The position numbers and the translations under genes were made by a program. From contig NC_014960.1 in assembly GCF_000199675.1 (NCBI RefSeq), positions 2,232,001 to 2,296,000 on the forward strand: a stretch of DNA of 64,000 nt, in the 5' to 3' direction. Source of the stretch: Anaerolinea thermophila UNI-1. GTDB lineage: Bacteria; Chloroflexota; Anaerolineae; Anaerolineales; Anaerolineaceae. Below, in pieces: positions 1 to 7,906 of the stretch. The notes beneath the pieces were generated by a model. That model did not search any database. It was not told where the DNA came from and was given only the letters and a program-made list of their open reading frames with translations. Position 1 is the first letter of the stretch; each line of letters begins with the position of its first letter.

Positions 1-608
1 CCATGCAATCGCTCTCCGAAGCCATTCGCTCCCATTTAGGGGAAGAAGTTACCCTGGTAGTCTCTCGAGAAGGAAAAACCCTTACTCTGAAGGCTACTCC
101 GCGTCAAAATCCACCCGAAGGAGAAGGTCCCCTGGGCATTGTGATGGGAAATCCCATCCGGTCCATATCTGTGCCCGAATCAATCCCGTATGCTTTGAGA
201 GATACAGCAAATCAGGCAAAGACACTCATCTCTTTACCGGTGCTCATTCTTCGTGGAGAAGTGAGTGGCGAACAAACCCGTCTCATCGGTCCTGTGGGAA
301 TGGAACGTGTTTATCGAGAAGTACGCCAGATGGACGTTCAGGCACAACAGGAGAATCCCAGCAATGTACCCGTCAGGACCTTGCTTCTTTTGGCAAGCAT
401 CTCCATCGGGTTAGGGGTTGCTAATTTATTCCCTATTCCGGCTCTGGATGGAGGACGGATTCTCTTTTTACTTCCGGAAATCATTTTCAAAAAGCGCATT
501 CCCCCTGAACAGGAGAATCTGGTTAACCTGATTGGATTCACCGCCCTGATCCTGCTGATGATTTTTATTACCACCCAGGATATTGTGAATCCCATTCAAT
601 TGCCTTAG
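1..608 (+). CDS. RseP-like site-2 (M50) membrane protease, C-terminal part, cut by window edge
   Basis: The reading frame is open at the left edge, so the ATG at position 3 is probably internal. The first 55 or so residues look like the end of a PDZ domain. The last 70 contain the M50 signature L-F-P-I-P-A-L-D-G-G-R (the LDG metal-ligand motif), followed by a hydrophobic segment near the C-terminus. In M50 proteases the Asp of LDG completes the zinc site whose HExxH lies in the first membrane helix; that part is outside the window. Members cleave membrane-embedded anti-sigma factors or signal-peptide remnants in the cytoplasmic membrane. The HEAT-repeat gene follows after 14 bases, suggesting one transcript. 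The family is fairly sure; the substrate is not known. Confidence 0.85.
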   Translation, partial: MQSLSEAIRSHLGEEVTLVVSREGKTLTLKATPRQNPPEGEGPLGIVMGNPIRSISVPESIPYALRDTANQAKTLISLPVLILRGEVSGEQTRLIGPVGMERVYREVRQMDVQAQQENPSNVPVRTLLLLASISIGLGVANLFPIPALDGGRILFLLPEIIFKKRIPPEQENLVNLIGFTALILLMIFITTQDIVNPIQLP

Positions 609-622
609 GCAGGAAAAACAAT

Positions 623-1645
623 ATGGCAAGAAAACCTATTCCTTTTGATCGTGTGATTAAAGCCTTGCTGGATGAAAACACCCCCTTCTCTCCGACATAC
701 CTTCATCGTTTTAGCGATTTGGAAGAAGAAGAATTGGATGCACTTAAACAGGTTTGGGATCAGATTCAACCCACTCGCCGGTTAGCCCTGCTCAGTGACT
801 TGGAAGAAATCTCAGATGCGGACACCCTGGTATTCTTCGATAATGTTGCCCGTATTGCATTGAACGATGAGCATGGAGCCATCCGAGCACAAGCCATTCG
901 CCTGCTATGGCTAAGCGAGGATGCGGCATTGATCCCATTGTACTTGAATTTTTTGAGTGATCCTGAAGCAGAAGTACGCGCCGAAGCCGCTGGCGCACTT
1001 GGGAAGTTTGTCTATCTGGGCGAACTTGAAGAACTTCCAGAAAAAACCCTTCATGAAATTGAAAATCGCTTGATTGATGTAGTACGGGGCAAAGACCAAG
1101 CCCTTGTACGCCGCCGAGCGTTAGAAGCGCTGGGATTTTCCAGTCGAGAGGAAGTACCCCTTCTTATACGGGAAGCCTATCAAACAAATGATCCGGATTG
1201 GGTAGCCAGTGCATTGATGGCGATGGGACGCTCGTATGATAAAGAATACGAACCGGAAGTCAAGCGAATGCTGAAACACCCCAAAGTCAACGTTCAACTG
1301 GAAGCCATCCGAGCGGCTGGAGAATTGGAACTTGAATCCGCCCGCCGTCCTTTGCTGGACCTTTTAGAGGAAGAGGCTCAGGATTCTGAGGTTCGCTATG
1401 CCGCGATTTGGGCACTTTCACAAATTGGGGGAGAGCAGGTTCGAGAGACCCTGGAAAAAATTGCTGAAGAAACCGAAGATGATGAGGAATTAGAAATTGT
1501 CGAGCAAGCACTGGATAACCTGCAGTTAAATGAAGAAATCTCCATGATGATGTTTGACTTTGATATTGAAGACGAAGAAGACCTTAAGAAGTTTGGGAGA
1601 CAAATTGATCTCTCCAAGCCTGAGGAAGAGGACGAAGAAGAGTGA
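623..1645 (+). CDS. HEAT-repeat scaffold protein
   Basis: This 340-residue protein has no signal peptide or membrane segment. From about residue 60 to 300 it consists of paired short helices with the HEAT pattern, for example A-L-V-R-R-R-A-L-E-A-L-G, V-Q-L-E-A-I-R-A-A-G and V-R-Y-A-A-I-W-A-L-S-Q-I-G. The last 60 residues are very acidic (runs of D and E). HEAT proteins are protein-binding solenoids without catalytic activity; the partner here is unknown. It lies between an RseP-like protease and a membrane-anchored peptidase with short gaps, so it may serve an envelope proteolysis unit, which is inference. The ATG start is supported by an upstream purine-rich site (gcaggaaaa). Confidence 0.8.
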   Translation: MARKPIPFDRVIKALLDENTPFSPTYLHRFSDLEEEELDALKQVWDQIQPTRRLALLSDLEEISDADTLVFFDNVARIALNDEHGAIRAQAIRLLWLSEDAALIPLYLNFLSDPEAEVRAEAAGALGKFVYLGELEELPEKTLHEIENRLIDVVRGKDQALVRRRALEALGFSSREEVPLLIREAYQTNDPDWVASALMAMGRSYDKEYEPEVKRMLKHPKVNVQLEAIRAAGELELESARRPLLDLLEEEAQDSEVRYAAIWALSQIGGEQVRETLEKIAEETEDDEELEIVEQALDNLQLNEEISMMMFDFDIEDEEDLKKFGRQIDLSKPEEEDEEE

Positions 1646-1660
1646 AAGGGATGTAAGGGA

Positions 1661-2857
1661 ATGAAAGAAAATCGCCTCTTCCATGGGAAGAGCATTTTTC
1701 TTGTTGTCCTGTTGCTAATCCTGATTAAAGCCAATCCGGGATGGGCACAATCCGGCATCACTTTTGAGAATGTGGCAGCAATTCCAGAGTTCGGCAAAAG
1801 CATCACCTTTCAAGCCACGATTCGTTCAGAAACCCCTTTGGAAAGTGTCTTACTCGTCCTCCAGGGTAACCAAAAACAGCCTGAGATTTTTCCCATGTCT
1901 CTTTCTGAGACAGGCGAGGTAATCTATCGGTTAGAGACGTCTGCCCGGAAAATTCGTCCTTTTACTCGCCTGGAGTACCAGTTTCGAGTTCGCCTCCAAA
2001 ACGGCCGTGAGATTCTAAGTCCGATGTACTCGGTAAGGTATGAAGATACCCGTTTTCCATGGGAAACTACCACAAATGATTCGATCACTGTGTACTGGTA
2101 CGAACGTGCTCCCGACTTTGGACAAACTGCGTTAAATGTCGCAGAAGAAGGGTTGCGTTCGGCTCAGCGTTTACTTCCCGTTCCTTTGCAATCTCCAATA
2201 ACCATTTATATTTACAACTCTTCTCAGGACATCCGCGAGGTTCTGCAATCTTCCAGTCCATGGATCGCCGGGCATGCTGCACCGGAAGACAATCTCATTC
2301 TGGTTTCAATTGTTCAGGGATTAGAAGAACGTCTTGAACTGGAACGACAGATACCTCATGAGATCATGCATATCCTGCAGTTACAATATCTTGGAGAAAA
2401 AATTTCACAGCAACCCATCTGGTTAATTGAAGGGTTGGCATCGGTATCTGAACTTTATCCCAACCCCAATTATCTTCAAGCACTGGAACAAAGCGCCATA
2501 GAAAACAGGCTCCTTCCTCTCACTTCGCTGTGCACGGCTTTTCCCCGTGATGCCTCGGGAGCCTTTCTGGCATATGCAGAAAGCGACTCGTTTGTCCGTT
2601 ACCTGTACCGCAGTTTTGGAGCAACAGGGCTTCAAAACTTGATGACACAATATCACGATGGTATGGGATGTGAACAAGGGTTTGAGAAGGCTTTCACATA
2701 TTCCCTGACACAAATGGAATCCCGATGGAAACAGGAAGAACTGCGCGTCAGTCCAGAGGCACTGGTTTTCCGGAATCTCTCGCCGTACCTGGTGATTATC
2801 CTCGTGTTATTCGGGGCAACTGCAGCGGCAGTCATTTTAGCCAAAGTAAGAGGGTAA
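1661..2857 (+). CDS. Membrane-anchored peptidase-MA-like metallopeptidase (HExxH)
   Basis: A signal peptide (hydrophobic residues about 10-28, cleavage near W-A-Q-S) and a C-terminal hydrophobic helix (about residues 373-393) followed by A-K-V-R-G suggest an extracytoplasmic protein anchored at its C-terminus. Residues near 233 read P-H-E-I-M-H, a zinc-peptidase HExxH. About 20 residues later W-L-I-E-G-L-A supplies the downstream Glu expected of a gluzincin, the pattern of the peptidase MA-like family. The N-terminal 140 residues look like a beta-rich domain. The substrate is unknown. It follows the HEAT gene by 15 bases and precedes acylphosphatase by 20. The start ATG has a site aaggga about six bases upstream. 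Confidence 0.78.
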   Translation: MKENRLFHGKSIFLVVLLLILIKANPGWAQSGITFENVAAIPEFGKSITFQATIRSETPLESVLLVLQGNQKQPEIFPMSLSETGEVIYRLETSARKIRPFTRLEYQFRVRLQNGREILSPMYSVRYEDTRFPWETTTNDSITVYWYERAPDFGQTALNVAEEGLRSAQRLLPVPLQSPITIYIYNSSQDIREVLQSSSPWIAGHAAPEDNLILVSIVQGLEERLELERQIPHEIMHILQLQYLGEKISQQPIWLIEGLASVSELYPNPNYLQALEQSAIENRLLPLTSLCTAFPRDASGAFLAYAESDSFVRYLYRSFGATGLQNLMTQYHDGMGCEQGFEKAFTYSLTQMESRWKQEELRVSPEALVFRNLSPYLVIILVLFGATAAAVILAKVRG

Positions 2858-2877
2858 TATATCTGAAGGGGAATGCT

Positions 2878-3177
2878 ATGGAGAATAACGCACGTCTTCA
2901 TGCTCTCGTGATTGGACATGTTCAAGGGGTAGGTTTTCGCGCATTTGTGTACGATCGTGCTCAGTCTCTCCAGTTGACAGGCTGGGTTCGTAATACATAT
3001 GAAGGGGATGTTGAAGTGACCGCTGAAGGGCCGAGAGAAACACTGGAAACCTTCCTCAACGACCTTCGCAGGGGCCCTCGCAGTGCCCACGTCGTTGACG
3101 TACGCGTTCAATGGGAACAAGCCACGGGACAGTTTCCAAAATTCAGCATTCTCCCTACTTCTTACAGTTCCCTTTAA
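2878..3177 (+). CDS. acyP: Acylphosphatase
   Basis: The 99-residue product matches the compact acylphosphatase fold, which hydrolyses carboxyl-phosphate bonds in the cytoplasm. The conserved loop G-H-V-Q-G-V-G-F-R (about residues 14-22) carries the catalytic Arg, and G-W-V-R-N-T (about 40-45) carries the catalytic Asn. The frame is open further upstream to 2725, but that part overlaps the preceding peptidase gene in another frame. The ATG at 2878 has an aagggg site at the right distance and gives the usual family length, so I chose it. The gene is the last of the first operon and is followed at once by a terminator. Confidence 0.92.
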   Translation: MENNARLHALVIGHVQGVGFRAFVYDRAQSLQLTGWVRNTYEGDVEVTAEGPRETLETFLNDLRRGPRSAHVVDVRVQWEQATGQFPKFSILPTSYSSL

Positions 3178-3183
3178 ATAAAA

Positions 3184-3222
3184 AGTGGCGAGGTTTCAGA
3201 AAAAACCCCGCCACTGCTTTTT
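3184..3222. terminator. Bidirectional intrinsic terminator between convergent genes
   Basis: Arms agtggcgaggttt (3184-3196) and aaaccccgccact (3203-3215) pair over 13 positions with one G-T wobble. On the + strand the stem is followed by ctttttat. On the - strand the complement of the bases just left of the stem gives a run of T (tttttattt). It therefore can stop acyP transcripts and also transcripts of the small exported-protein gene coming from the right. Confidence 0.85.
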
Positions 3223-3234
3223 ATGGCTTCTGGA

Positions 3235-3732
3235 TTACCAGTTGCCTCCCATCATGCCCCGTCCCTGGCGAAAACCTCCACCATTTTGCCGGGCACCCAA
3301 GCCTTGTCCCATCATCGGGCAACCGCCATTATTCAGGCCAGCACGCCCATTGCGCCCAAACCCACGCGTCTTCATCCAATCGGCTTGCTCCTGAGTGATG
3401 ACGCCATCTTTCACCATGTTCTCCAACGCAGTGTTGCGAGCGTTGAGCATCAAGGTGCGAAACTCCTCTACAGAAAGACCTTTTTCCAGCGCAATTTGAT
3501 AAACGGTTTGTCCGTCAGCAAGGCGGGCTTCCAAATCCTCCACGGAAATGCCCAACTGTTCAGCCAGAGCAGCGTGCATGTATTCCTGCATGGTTTCCCG
3601 ATATAAACCGGGCGTTCCCGTACCCGGAGCAGGGGGCGTAACGCTCTGGGCATTCACAACCGAGACACCGACGAGAGCAAAAACCCCAACCAGCATCAGG
3701 ACACTCAAGGTGATCCAAAAACTCTTTTTCAT
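3235..3732 (-). CDS. Small exported Gly/Met/Arg-rich protein
   Basis: This 165-residue protein has a clear signal peptide (K-K-S-F then hydrophobic to about residue 27, cleavage near V-N-A-Q). A helical middle (about 45-120) contains L-G-I-S-V-E-D-L-E-A-R-L and ends in I-T-Q-E-Q-A-D-W-M, a pattern seen in DUF2680-type exported proteins. The last 45 residues are low complexity, rich in Gly, Asn, Arg and Met with a single Cys (C-P-M-M-G-Q-G, G-R-G-M-M-G-G). Met/Gly-rich tails can bind soft metals, but nothing here proves it. A site ggaggt lies six bases before the start. The promoter region carries three 11-bp direct repeats. Function is not recognised. Confidence 0.75.
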   Translation of the reverse strand: MKKSFWITLSVLMLVGVFALVGVSVVNAQSVTPPAPGTGTPGLYRETMQEYMHAALAEQLGISVEDLEARLADGQTVYQIALEKGLSVEEFRTLMLNARNTALENMVKDGVITQEQADWMKTRGFGRNGRAGLNNGGCPMMGQGLGARQNGGGFRQGRGMMGGNW

Positions 3733-3788
3733 GTTTACCTCCAGATCTTAGAAATTTCAGGAAAGTGTTTTCCTGTGGATCTGGACTT

Positions 3789-3834
3789 ATCATACAAAAC
3801 AGTTTTGAAGAACTTATGAAGTCGTTTTGAAGAA
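3789..3834 (-). promoter_or_regulatory. OmpR-type triple 11-bp direct repeat with -10 box
   Basis: Read on the + strand, 3802-3812 is GTTTTGAAGAA, 3813-3823 is CTTATGAAGTC and 3824-3834 is GTTTTGAAGAA: three head-to-tail 11-bp units sharing T-A/T-T-G-A-A-G. On the - strand the consensus is CTTCAxAA. A TATGAT -10 box lies at 3789-3794, seven bases downstream of the last repeat, so the repeats cover the -35 position, and no good -35 box is present. That arrangement is typical of promoters activated by OmpR-family regulators. The target is the small exported-protein gene starting at 3732. Confidence 0.65.
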
Positions 3835-3843
3835 ATTGCGAAT

Positions 3844-5886
3844 TTATTCTTCTCCCGTAAGCAAACGCACACGCTGAAGAGGAGTTAAATCTGATTCTTC
3901 CACCAGTAGGGCTTTAAGTTCAAACATTTCATCTCTCAGCGCGGCGGCTCGTTCAAATTCTAAATTGCGCGCCGCTTCTTTCATTTGCTTCTCCAATTCC
4001 TGAATCATCCGCTGGAGTTCATGGCGCGCCAGCCCATGCGATTTACCTGTACGATATGATCCTCCTTTTTCTGCAACCATTTGGGGTTGAACACCCATTT
4101 GTTGAGTAATATCATGAACAGCTTTCTGAATGCTGACAGGGATGATCCCCATCTTCTCGTTATAAGCCATCTGCTTAGCACGTCTGCGATTAGTCTCGTC
4201 AATCGCCATCCGCATGGCATCGGTAATATAATCGGCATACATGATCACCTTCCCATGGACATTGCGAGCGGCGCGCCCGATGGTTTGAATCAAAGCCGTA
4301 GCCGAGCGTAAAAAGCCCTCTTTGTCAGCATCCAGAATAGCCACTAGCGAAACCTCAGGCAAATCCAACCCTTCACGGAGGAGATTAATTCCCACCACCA
4401 CATCAAACACCCCCAGGCGAAGATCCCGTAGAATTCCTACCCGCTCCAGAGTCTCCACCTCAGAATGCAGGTAATGGACTTTGATTCCCAATTCCATAAG
4501 ATATTCCGAGAGATCTTCTGCCATGCGTTTTGTTAACGTGGTAACCAAAACGCGCTCGCCTACCTCAATCCTCATACGAATCTCGTGAATCAAATCATCA
4601 ATCTGTCCTGTGGTGGGACGAACTTCAACCTCGGGGTCCACTAACCCTGTAGGGCGAATGATTTGTTCCACAACCTGTTCGGCTCTTGCCATTTCATAAG
4701 GACCCGGGGTGGCAGAGGTATAAATCACATAGCCCATGTGTTGTTCAAATTCATCAAACTTCAGCGGACGGTTATCCAGCGCAGAGGGAAGACGGAAGCC
4801 GTAATCCACCAGAACCTGCTTTCGAGAACGATCTCCGTTATACATTCCTCGAATCTGAGGAATGGACATGTGAGATTCGTCAATGAAGAGCAAATATTCA
4901 CTAGGAAGGTAATCAATCAGGGTCCAGGGAGGTGAGCCGGGAGGACGTTGATCCAGGTGCCGGGAGTAATTTTCAATGCCGGAACAATATCCCACCTCGC
5001 GGAGCATCTCCAAATCATACAGCGTTCTCTGTTCAATTCGCTGTGCTTCAAGCAGTTTGCCCTGAGACTTGAAGAAGGCTATCCGCTCCTGAAGTTCTTC
5101 TTCAATATCCTGAATGGCTTTTTCCAGAGACTCTTCTTTGGTGACATAGTGCTTTGCAGGAAAGATAGAAATTTGCGCGGGCTGACCGTACACCTCACCG
5201 GTTAAGGGGTTGAATTCCAGAATTCGTTCAACCTCATCCCCGAAAAATTGAATACGGTAAGCACGACGTTCTTCATAAGCGGGAAAAACTTCTAAGGTCT
5301 CCCCCCGCACGCGGAATACGCCGGGGCGCAGTTCCACATCATTCCGCTGGTACTGGCTTTCCACCAGTATCCTCAGCAAAGCGTTACGGCGGTAGATATG
5401 TCCTACTTCCAGAGTAACTGCTTTCTTCCCATATTCTTCCGGACTGCCCAAACCGTAGATGCAAGAAACAGAAGCCACAATGATAACATCCCGCCGGGTC
5501 ATCAAGGCTGTGGTTGCAGAAAGACGCAAACGCTCGATTTCTTCATTGATATCCGCATCTTTTTCAATGTAAAGGTCTCTTTGAGGGACATAGGCTTCAG
5601 GCTGATAGTAATCGTAGTAAGAGACAAAGTACTCTACTGCATTTTCGGGGAAAAACTCCTTAAATTCCGCGTACAACTGTGCCGCCAGCGTTTTGTTATG
5701 TGCAATGACCAGCGCCGGCATATTCAGCCGGGCAATAATATTTGCCATGGTAAAAGTTTTACCCGTTCCGGTAGCTCCCAGAAGAACCTGATGGCGCATT
5801 CCCTGACGAATTCCCTCCACAAGTTTTTCAATCGCCTCAGGTTGATCGCCCATAGGCTGGAATGGAGCATGAAGTTTAAAGTCCAT
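3844..5886 (-). CDS. uvrB: UvrB, excinuclease ABC subunit B
   Basis: The 680-residue product is full length for UvrB, the damage-verifying helicase-like subunit of nucleotide excision repair. It shows the N-terminal Walker A G-A-T-G-T-G-K-T (residues 37-44), the beta-hairpin region with Y-F-V-S-Y-Y-D-Y-Y-Q-P-E-A-Y, helicase motifs such as F-I-D-E-S-H and Q-T-I-G-R-A-A-R-N, and the C-terminal UVR helix pair (R-N-L-E-F-E-R-A-A-A-L-R-D-E-M) that binds UvrA/UvrC. The start is fixed by AAGGAG six bases upstream. It is apparently transcribed alone from the promoter at 5930-5958 and reads towards the small exported-protein gene. Confidence 0.98.
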   Translation of the reverse strand: MDFKLHAPFQPMGDQPEAIEKLVEGIRQGMRHQVLLGATGTGKTFTMANIIARLNMPALVIAHNKTLAAQLYAEFKEFFPENAVEYFVSYYDYYQPEAYVPQRDLYIEKDADINEEIERLRLSATTALMTRRDVIIVASVSCIYGLGSPEEYGKKAVTLEVGHIYRRNALLRILVESQYQRNDVELRPGVFRVRGETLEVFPAYEERRAYRIQFFGDEVERILEFNPLTGEVYGQPAQISIFPAKHYVTKEESLEKAIQDIEEELQERIAFFKSQGKLLEAQRIEQRTLYDLEMLREVGYCSGIENYSRHLDQRPPGSPPWTLIDYLPSEYLLFIDESHMSIPQIRGMYNGDRSRKQVLVDYGFRLPSALDNRPLKFDEFEQHMGYVIYTSATPGPYEMARAEQVVEQIIRPTGLVDPEVEVRPTTGQIDDLIHEIRMRIEVGERVLVTTLTKRMAEDLSEYLMELGIKVHYLHSEVETLERVGILRDLRLGVFDVVVGINLLREGLDLPEVSLVAILDADKEGFLRSATALIQTIGRAARNVHGKVIMYADYITDAMRMAIDETNRRRAKQMAYNEKMGIIPVSIQKAVHDITQQMGVQPQMVAEKGGSYRTGKSHGLARHELQRMIQELEKQMKEAARNLEFERAAALRDEMFELKALLVEESDLTPLQRVRLLTGEE

Positions 5887-5905
5887 CTCAATCTCCTTAA
5901 CCGCC

Positions 5906-5919
5906 TTCTGAATTCAGAA
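5906..5919. promoter_or_regulatory. Perfect 14-bp palindrome in uvrB leader (candidate operator)
   Basis: TTCTGAATTCAGAA is perfectly palindromic and lies between the inferred uvrB transcription start (about 5923) and its ribosome binding site. A repressor bound here would block elongation or initiation. It does not match the well-known LexA boxes of Firmicutes or Proteobacteria, so any link to SOS control is speculative. Confidence 0.4.
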
Positions 5920-5929
5920 AGTCTGTTCT

Positions 5930-5958
5930 ATTGTATAGGCATAACGGAAAGTCGTCAA
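5930..5958 (-). promoter_or_regulatory. uvrB promoter
   Basis: On the - strand TTGACG (5953-5958) and TACAAT (5930-5935) are separated by 17 bases, a near-consensus vegetative promoter. Transcription would start near 5923, about 37 bases before the uvrB ATG. Confidence 0.75.
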
Positions 5959-6061
5959 CCAGTCTTTCTGGGGTTAACAAACCATACTGAAAGTTGTAAA
6001 AACATCCTTTGATTAAAAGTTGCATTTTAGTAACACTTTCCCCAACCCACCAATGGGCATA

Positions 6062-6090
6062 TTGACTTTTCATTTGGCGGAGATTATGAT
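6062..6090 (+). promoter_or_regulatory. Promoter of the polysaccharide locus
   Basis: TTGACT (6062-6067) and TATGAT (6085-6090) are separated by exactly 17 bases. Transcription would begin near 6097, leaving an untranslated leader of about 260 bases before the GTG start at 6358. Confidence 0.72.
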
Positions 6091-6121
6091 TCAATCGTGA
6101 GGTAATTGTATCAACTTTTTT

Positions 6122-6265
6122 CTTTTTCAAACTCACACACAGTTTTGAAAAAGTGGAGGCGATGACTCGAGGTCTGTAAACTGGTCGCTTGCTCGAAATT
6201 CTGGGCAAAGACCTCGACGAGCCAATGGCGAAACCGTCCACTTGACACCAGTCAGTGGGCTTTTT
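6122..6265 (+). ncRNA. Structured leader with competing helices and intrinsic terminator (riboswitch-like attenuator)
   Basis: The 470-base gap between uvrB and the first glycan gene holds this leader and the two promoters. Three helices exclude each other. Hairpin I pairs 6122-6131 with 6144-6153. Helix P1 pairs AAGTGGA (6151-6157) with TCCACTT (6237-6243). The terminator pairs 6236-6246 with 6251-6260 (one bulged T) and is followed by TTTTT (6261-6265). Inside P1 are TCGAGGTCT/AGACCTCGA (6167-6175 with 6209-6217), a stacked hairpin TTGCTC/GGGCAA (6189-6194 with 6203-6208) and a possible pseudoknot GCTCG (6191-6195) with CGAGC (6219-6223). If P1 forms, the terminator cannot. I could not match it to a named riboswitch class. 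Confidence 0.6.
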
Positions 6266-6357
6266 CGTTATGTTCCGATGCATAAATCACATCCATTAAG
6301 CCCACAGAAATTTGAACAGAGAGTCTGGGAGTTCGCAAAGAACTCAGGAGGGCGTTA

Positions 6358-7866
6358 GTGGCTTCTACGACCCAAAAAAACGGGATGGTAGCACCTCCCA
6401 AACTTCAATTTCGTATCCTCCACAATATTTCTACACCCCGCCAGAAATATCAATGGACTGGGCTCAAAATAGCCCTGATTTTGCTAGACGCCATCACGAT
6501 TTCTCTGGGTTTTCTGGTGGCTTACCTCATTCGTTTTGAACTCAAATTACCCATCTTTTACAGCATGGAGGAAAGCGTATCCCTGCATTTTTACCTCTCT
6601 TTAGGCATTATTTTGCTTCCTCTCTGGTTGGGAATCTTTGCCTTGCACGGTTTGTATTCCAGACCCAATCTGCTAGGAGGCACAAAGGAGTACTCGTTGC
6701 TGTTCAACGCCACAACGATTTCCATGTTTCTCATCATTACTGCCAATTTTCTCATCCCGGAATTTATCCTCGCACGTGGTTGGTTACTCCTCACCTGGAT
6801 ATTTGTTTTCCTTTTCTCGTTCACAGCACGTTTTCTGCTTCGGCGCCTGGTATATTTTTTACGCAAGCATGGTATGTTTACCAGCAATGCTGTCATTGTA
6901 GGAACAAACGCTGAAGCCCAGCTTCTGGCCACTCAATTTAAGTCCGCCGATACCTCTGGTTTGAATGTCGCAGGCTATATTGCTTGTCCTTCCTCTTCTT
7001 CAAGAGCAGTTCCGGATGAAAACATCCTGGGAGATTTGAAAGAAATTGAAAAAATCGTTTATGAAAAAAATGTCGAGGAAATCATTGTCACCTCAAGCGC
7101 GGTTAGCGCCCAGGAAGTGGTGGCTCTCTTCAAATTATTCGGGATTGCTGAGGGAGTCAATCTACGTCTTTCATCCGGAGTCTACGAAATCATTACCACC
7201 GGGCTTCAGGTTCAGGAAATCGCTTCAGTACCTCTTGTAAAAGTCAATAAAATCCGGCTGACAGGCTGGGATCAAGCCCTGAAATTCCTTCTGGACTTCG
7301 GGCTTTCCGCGATTCTCTTACCATTCATTTTTCCTGTTGGTCTGGTAATTGCGCTATGCATCGCCATGGACTCCAAAGGTCCGGTTTTCCATCGCCGCCG
7401 GGTCATGGGGGTAAACGGGCATACCTTTGATGCATTTAAGTTTCGCACAATGTACGTCAACGGAGATGCGATTCTGGATGCCTATCCAGAGTTGAAAGAA
7501 CAACTGGCTCGGGAACACAAGTTGAAAAACGACCCGCGTGTAACCCGCGTAGGAAGGTTTCTGCGAAAAACCAGTTTGGATGAATTACCCCAGATTCTCA
7601 ACGTTTTGAAAGGAGAAATGTCTCTGGTCGGTCCCAGAATGATTTCGCCAGAAGAAATGGAGAAGTACCAGGAACACGGGATGAACTTGCTCACAGTAAA
7701 GCCGGGAATTACCGGCTTATGGCAGGTGAGTGGGCGCTCTGATGTTTCCTATGATCAGCGTGTTCAAATGGACATGTATTACATCCGCAACTGGAGCATC
7801 TGGCTGGATTTGCAAATTCTCTTCAGAACGATTCCCGCCGTGCTCAGTCGCAAAGGGGCATATTGA
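6358..7866 (+). CDS. Polyprenyl-phosphate sugar-1-phosphate transferase (WcaJ/WbaP type), initiating enzyme
   Basis: This 502-residue membrane protein has four or five N-terminal hydrophobic helices (about residues 30-170), a nucleotide-binding-like middle domain, one more helix (about 300-330) and the bacterial sugar-transferase domain at the C-terminus. Conserved blocks are F-K-F-R-T-M (about 360), L-D-E-L-P-Q (about 406), S-L-V-G-P-R (about 423) and G-I-T-G-L-W-Q-V-S-G-R (about 452). The family transfers a sugar 1-phosphate to undecaprenyl phosphate and starts polysaccharide repeat units. The start is GTG at 6358 with AGGAGG seven bases before; a later in-frame ATG lacks such a site. It is the first gene after the structured leader. 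Confidence 0.93.
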   Translation: MASTTQKNGMVAPPKLQFRILHNISTPRQKYQWTGLKIALILLDAITISLGFLVAYLIRFELKLPIFYSMEESVSLHFYLSLGIILLPLWLGIFALHGLYSRPNLLGGTKEYSLLFNATTISMFLIITANFLIPEFILARGWLLLTWIFVFLFSFTARFLLRRLVYFLRKHGMFTSNAVIVGTNAEAQLLATQFKSADTSGLNVAGYIACPSSSSRAVPDENILGDLKEIEKIVYEKNVEEIIVTSSAVSAQEVVALFKLFGIAEGVNLRLSSGVYEIITTGLQVQEIASVPLVKVNKIRLTGWDQALKFLLDFGLSAILLPFIFPVGLVIALCIAMDSKGPVFHRRRVMGVNGHTFDAFKFRTMYVNGDAILDAYPELKEQLAREHKLKNDPRVTRVGRFLRKTSLDELPQILNVLKGEMSLVGPRMISPEEMEKYQEHGMNLLTVKPGITGLWQVSGRSDVSYDQRVQMDMYYIRNWSIWLDLQILFRTIPAVLSRKGAY

Positions 7867-7906
7867 TCTGTTCGCAGTAAGTTAATGGGACGTAAGAGAG
7901 GGCTTT

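Noticed and set aside
2725..2877. N-terminal extension of the acylphosphatase frame
   Set aside because: It overlaps the peptidase gene in another frame; the ATG at 2878 has a proper ribosome site and yields normal family length.
5398..6012. 204-codon open frame on the + strand
   Set aside because: Mostly antisense to uvrB, with no ribosome site or similarity to a known family.
6162..6179. Five-codon mini-ORF (ATG ACT CGA GGT CTG TAA) inside the leader RNA with GGAGG upstream
   Set aside because: The spacing from GGAGG to ATG is only two bases and the peptide lacks repeated codons typical of amino-acid attenuators; kept as a remote possibility only.
5897..6283. 128-codon open frame on the - strand upstream of uvrB
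   Set aside because: It covers both the uvrB promoter and the structured leader on the other strand, has no recognisable domain and odd composition.
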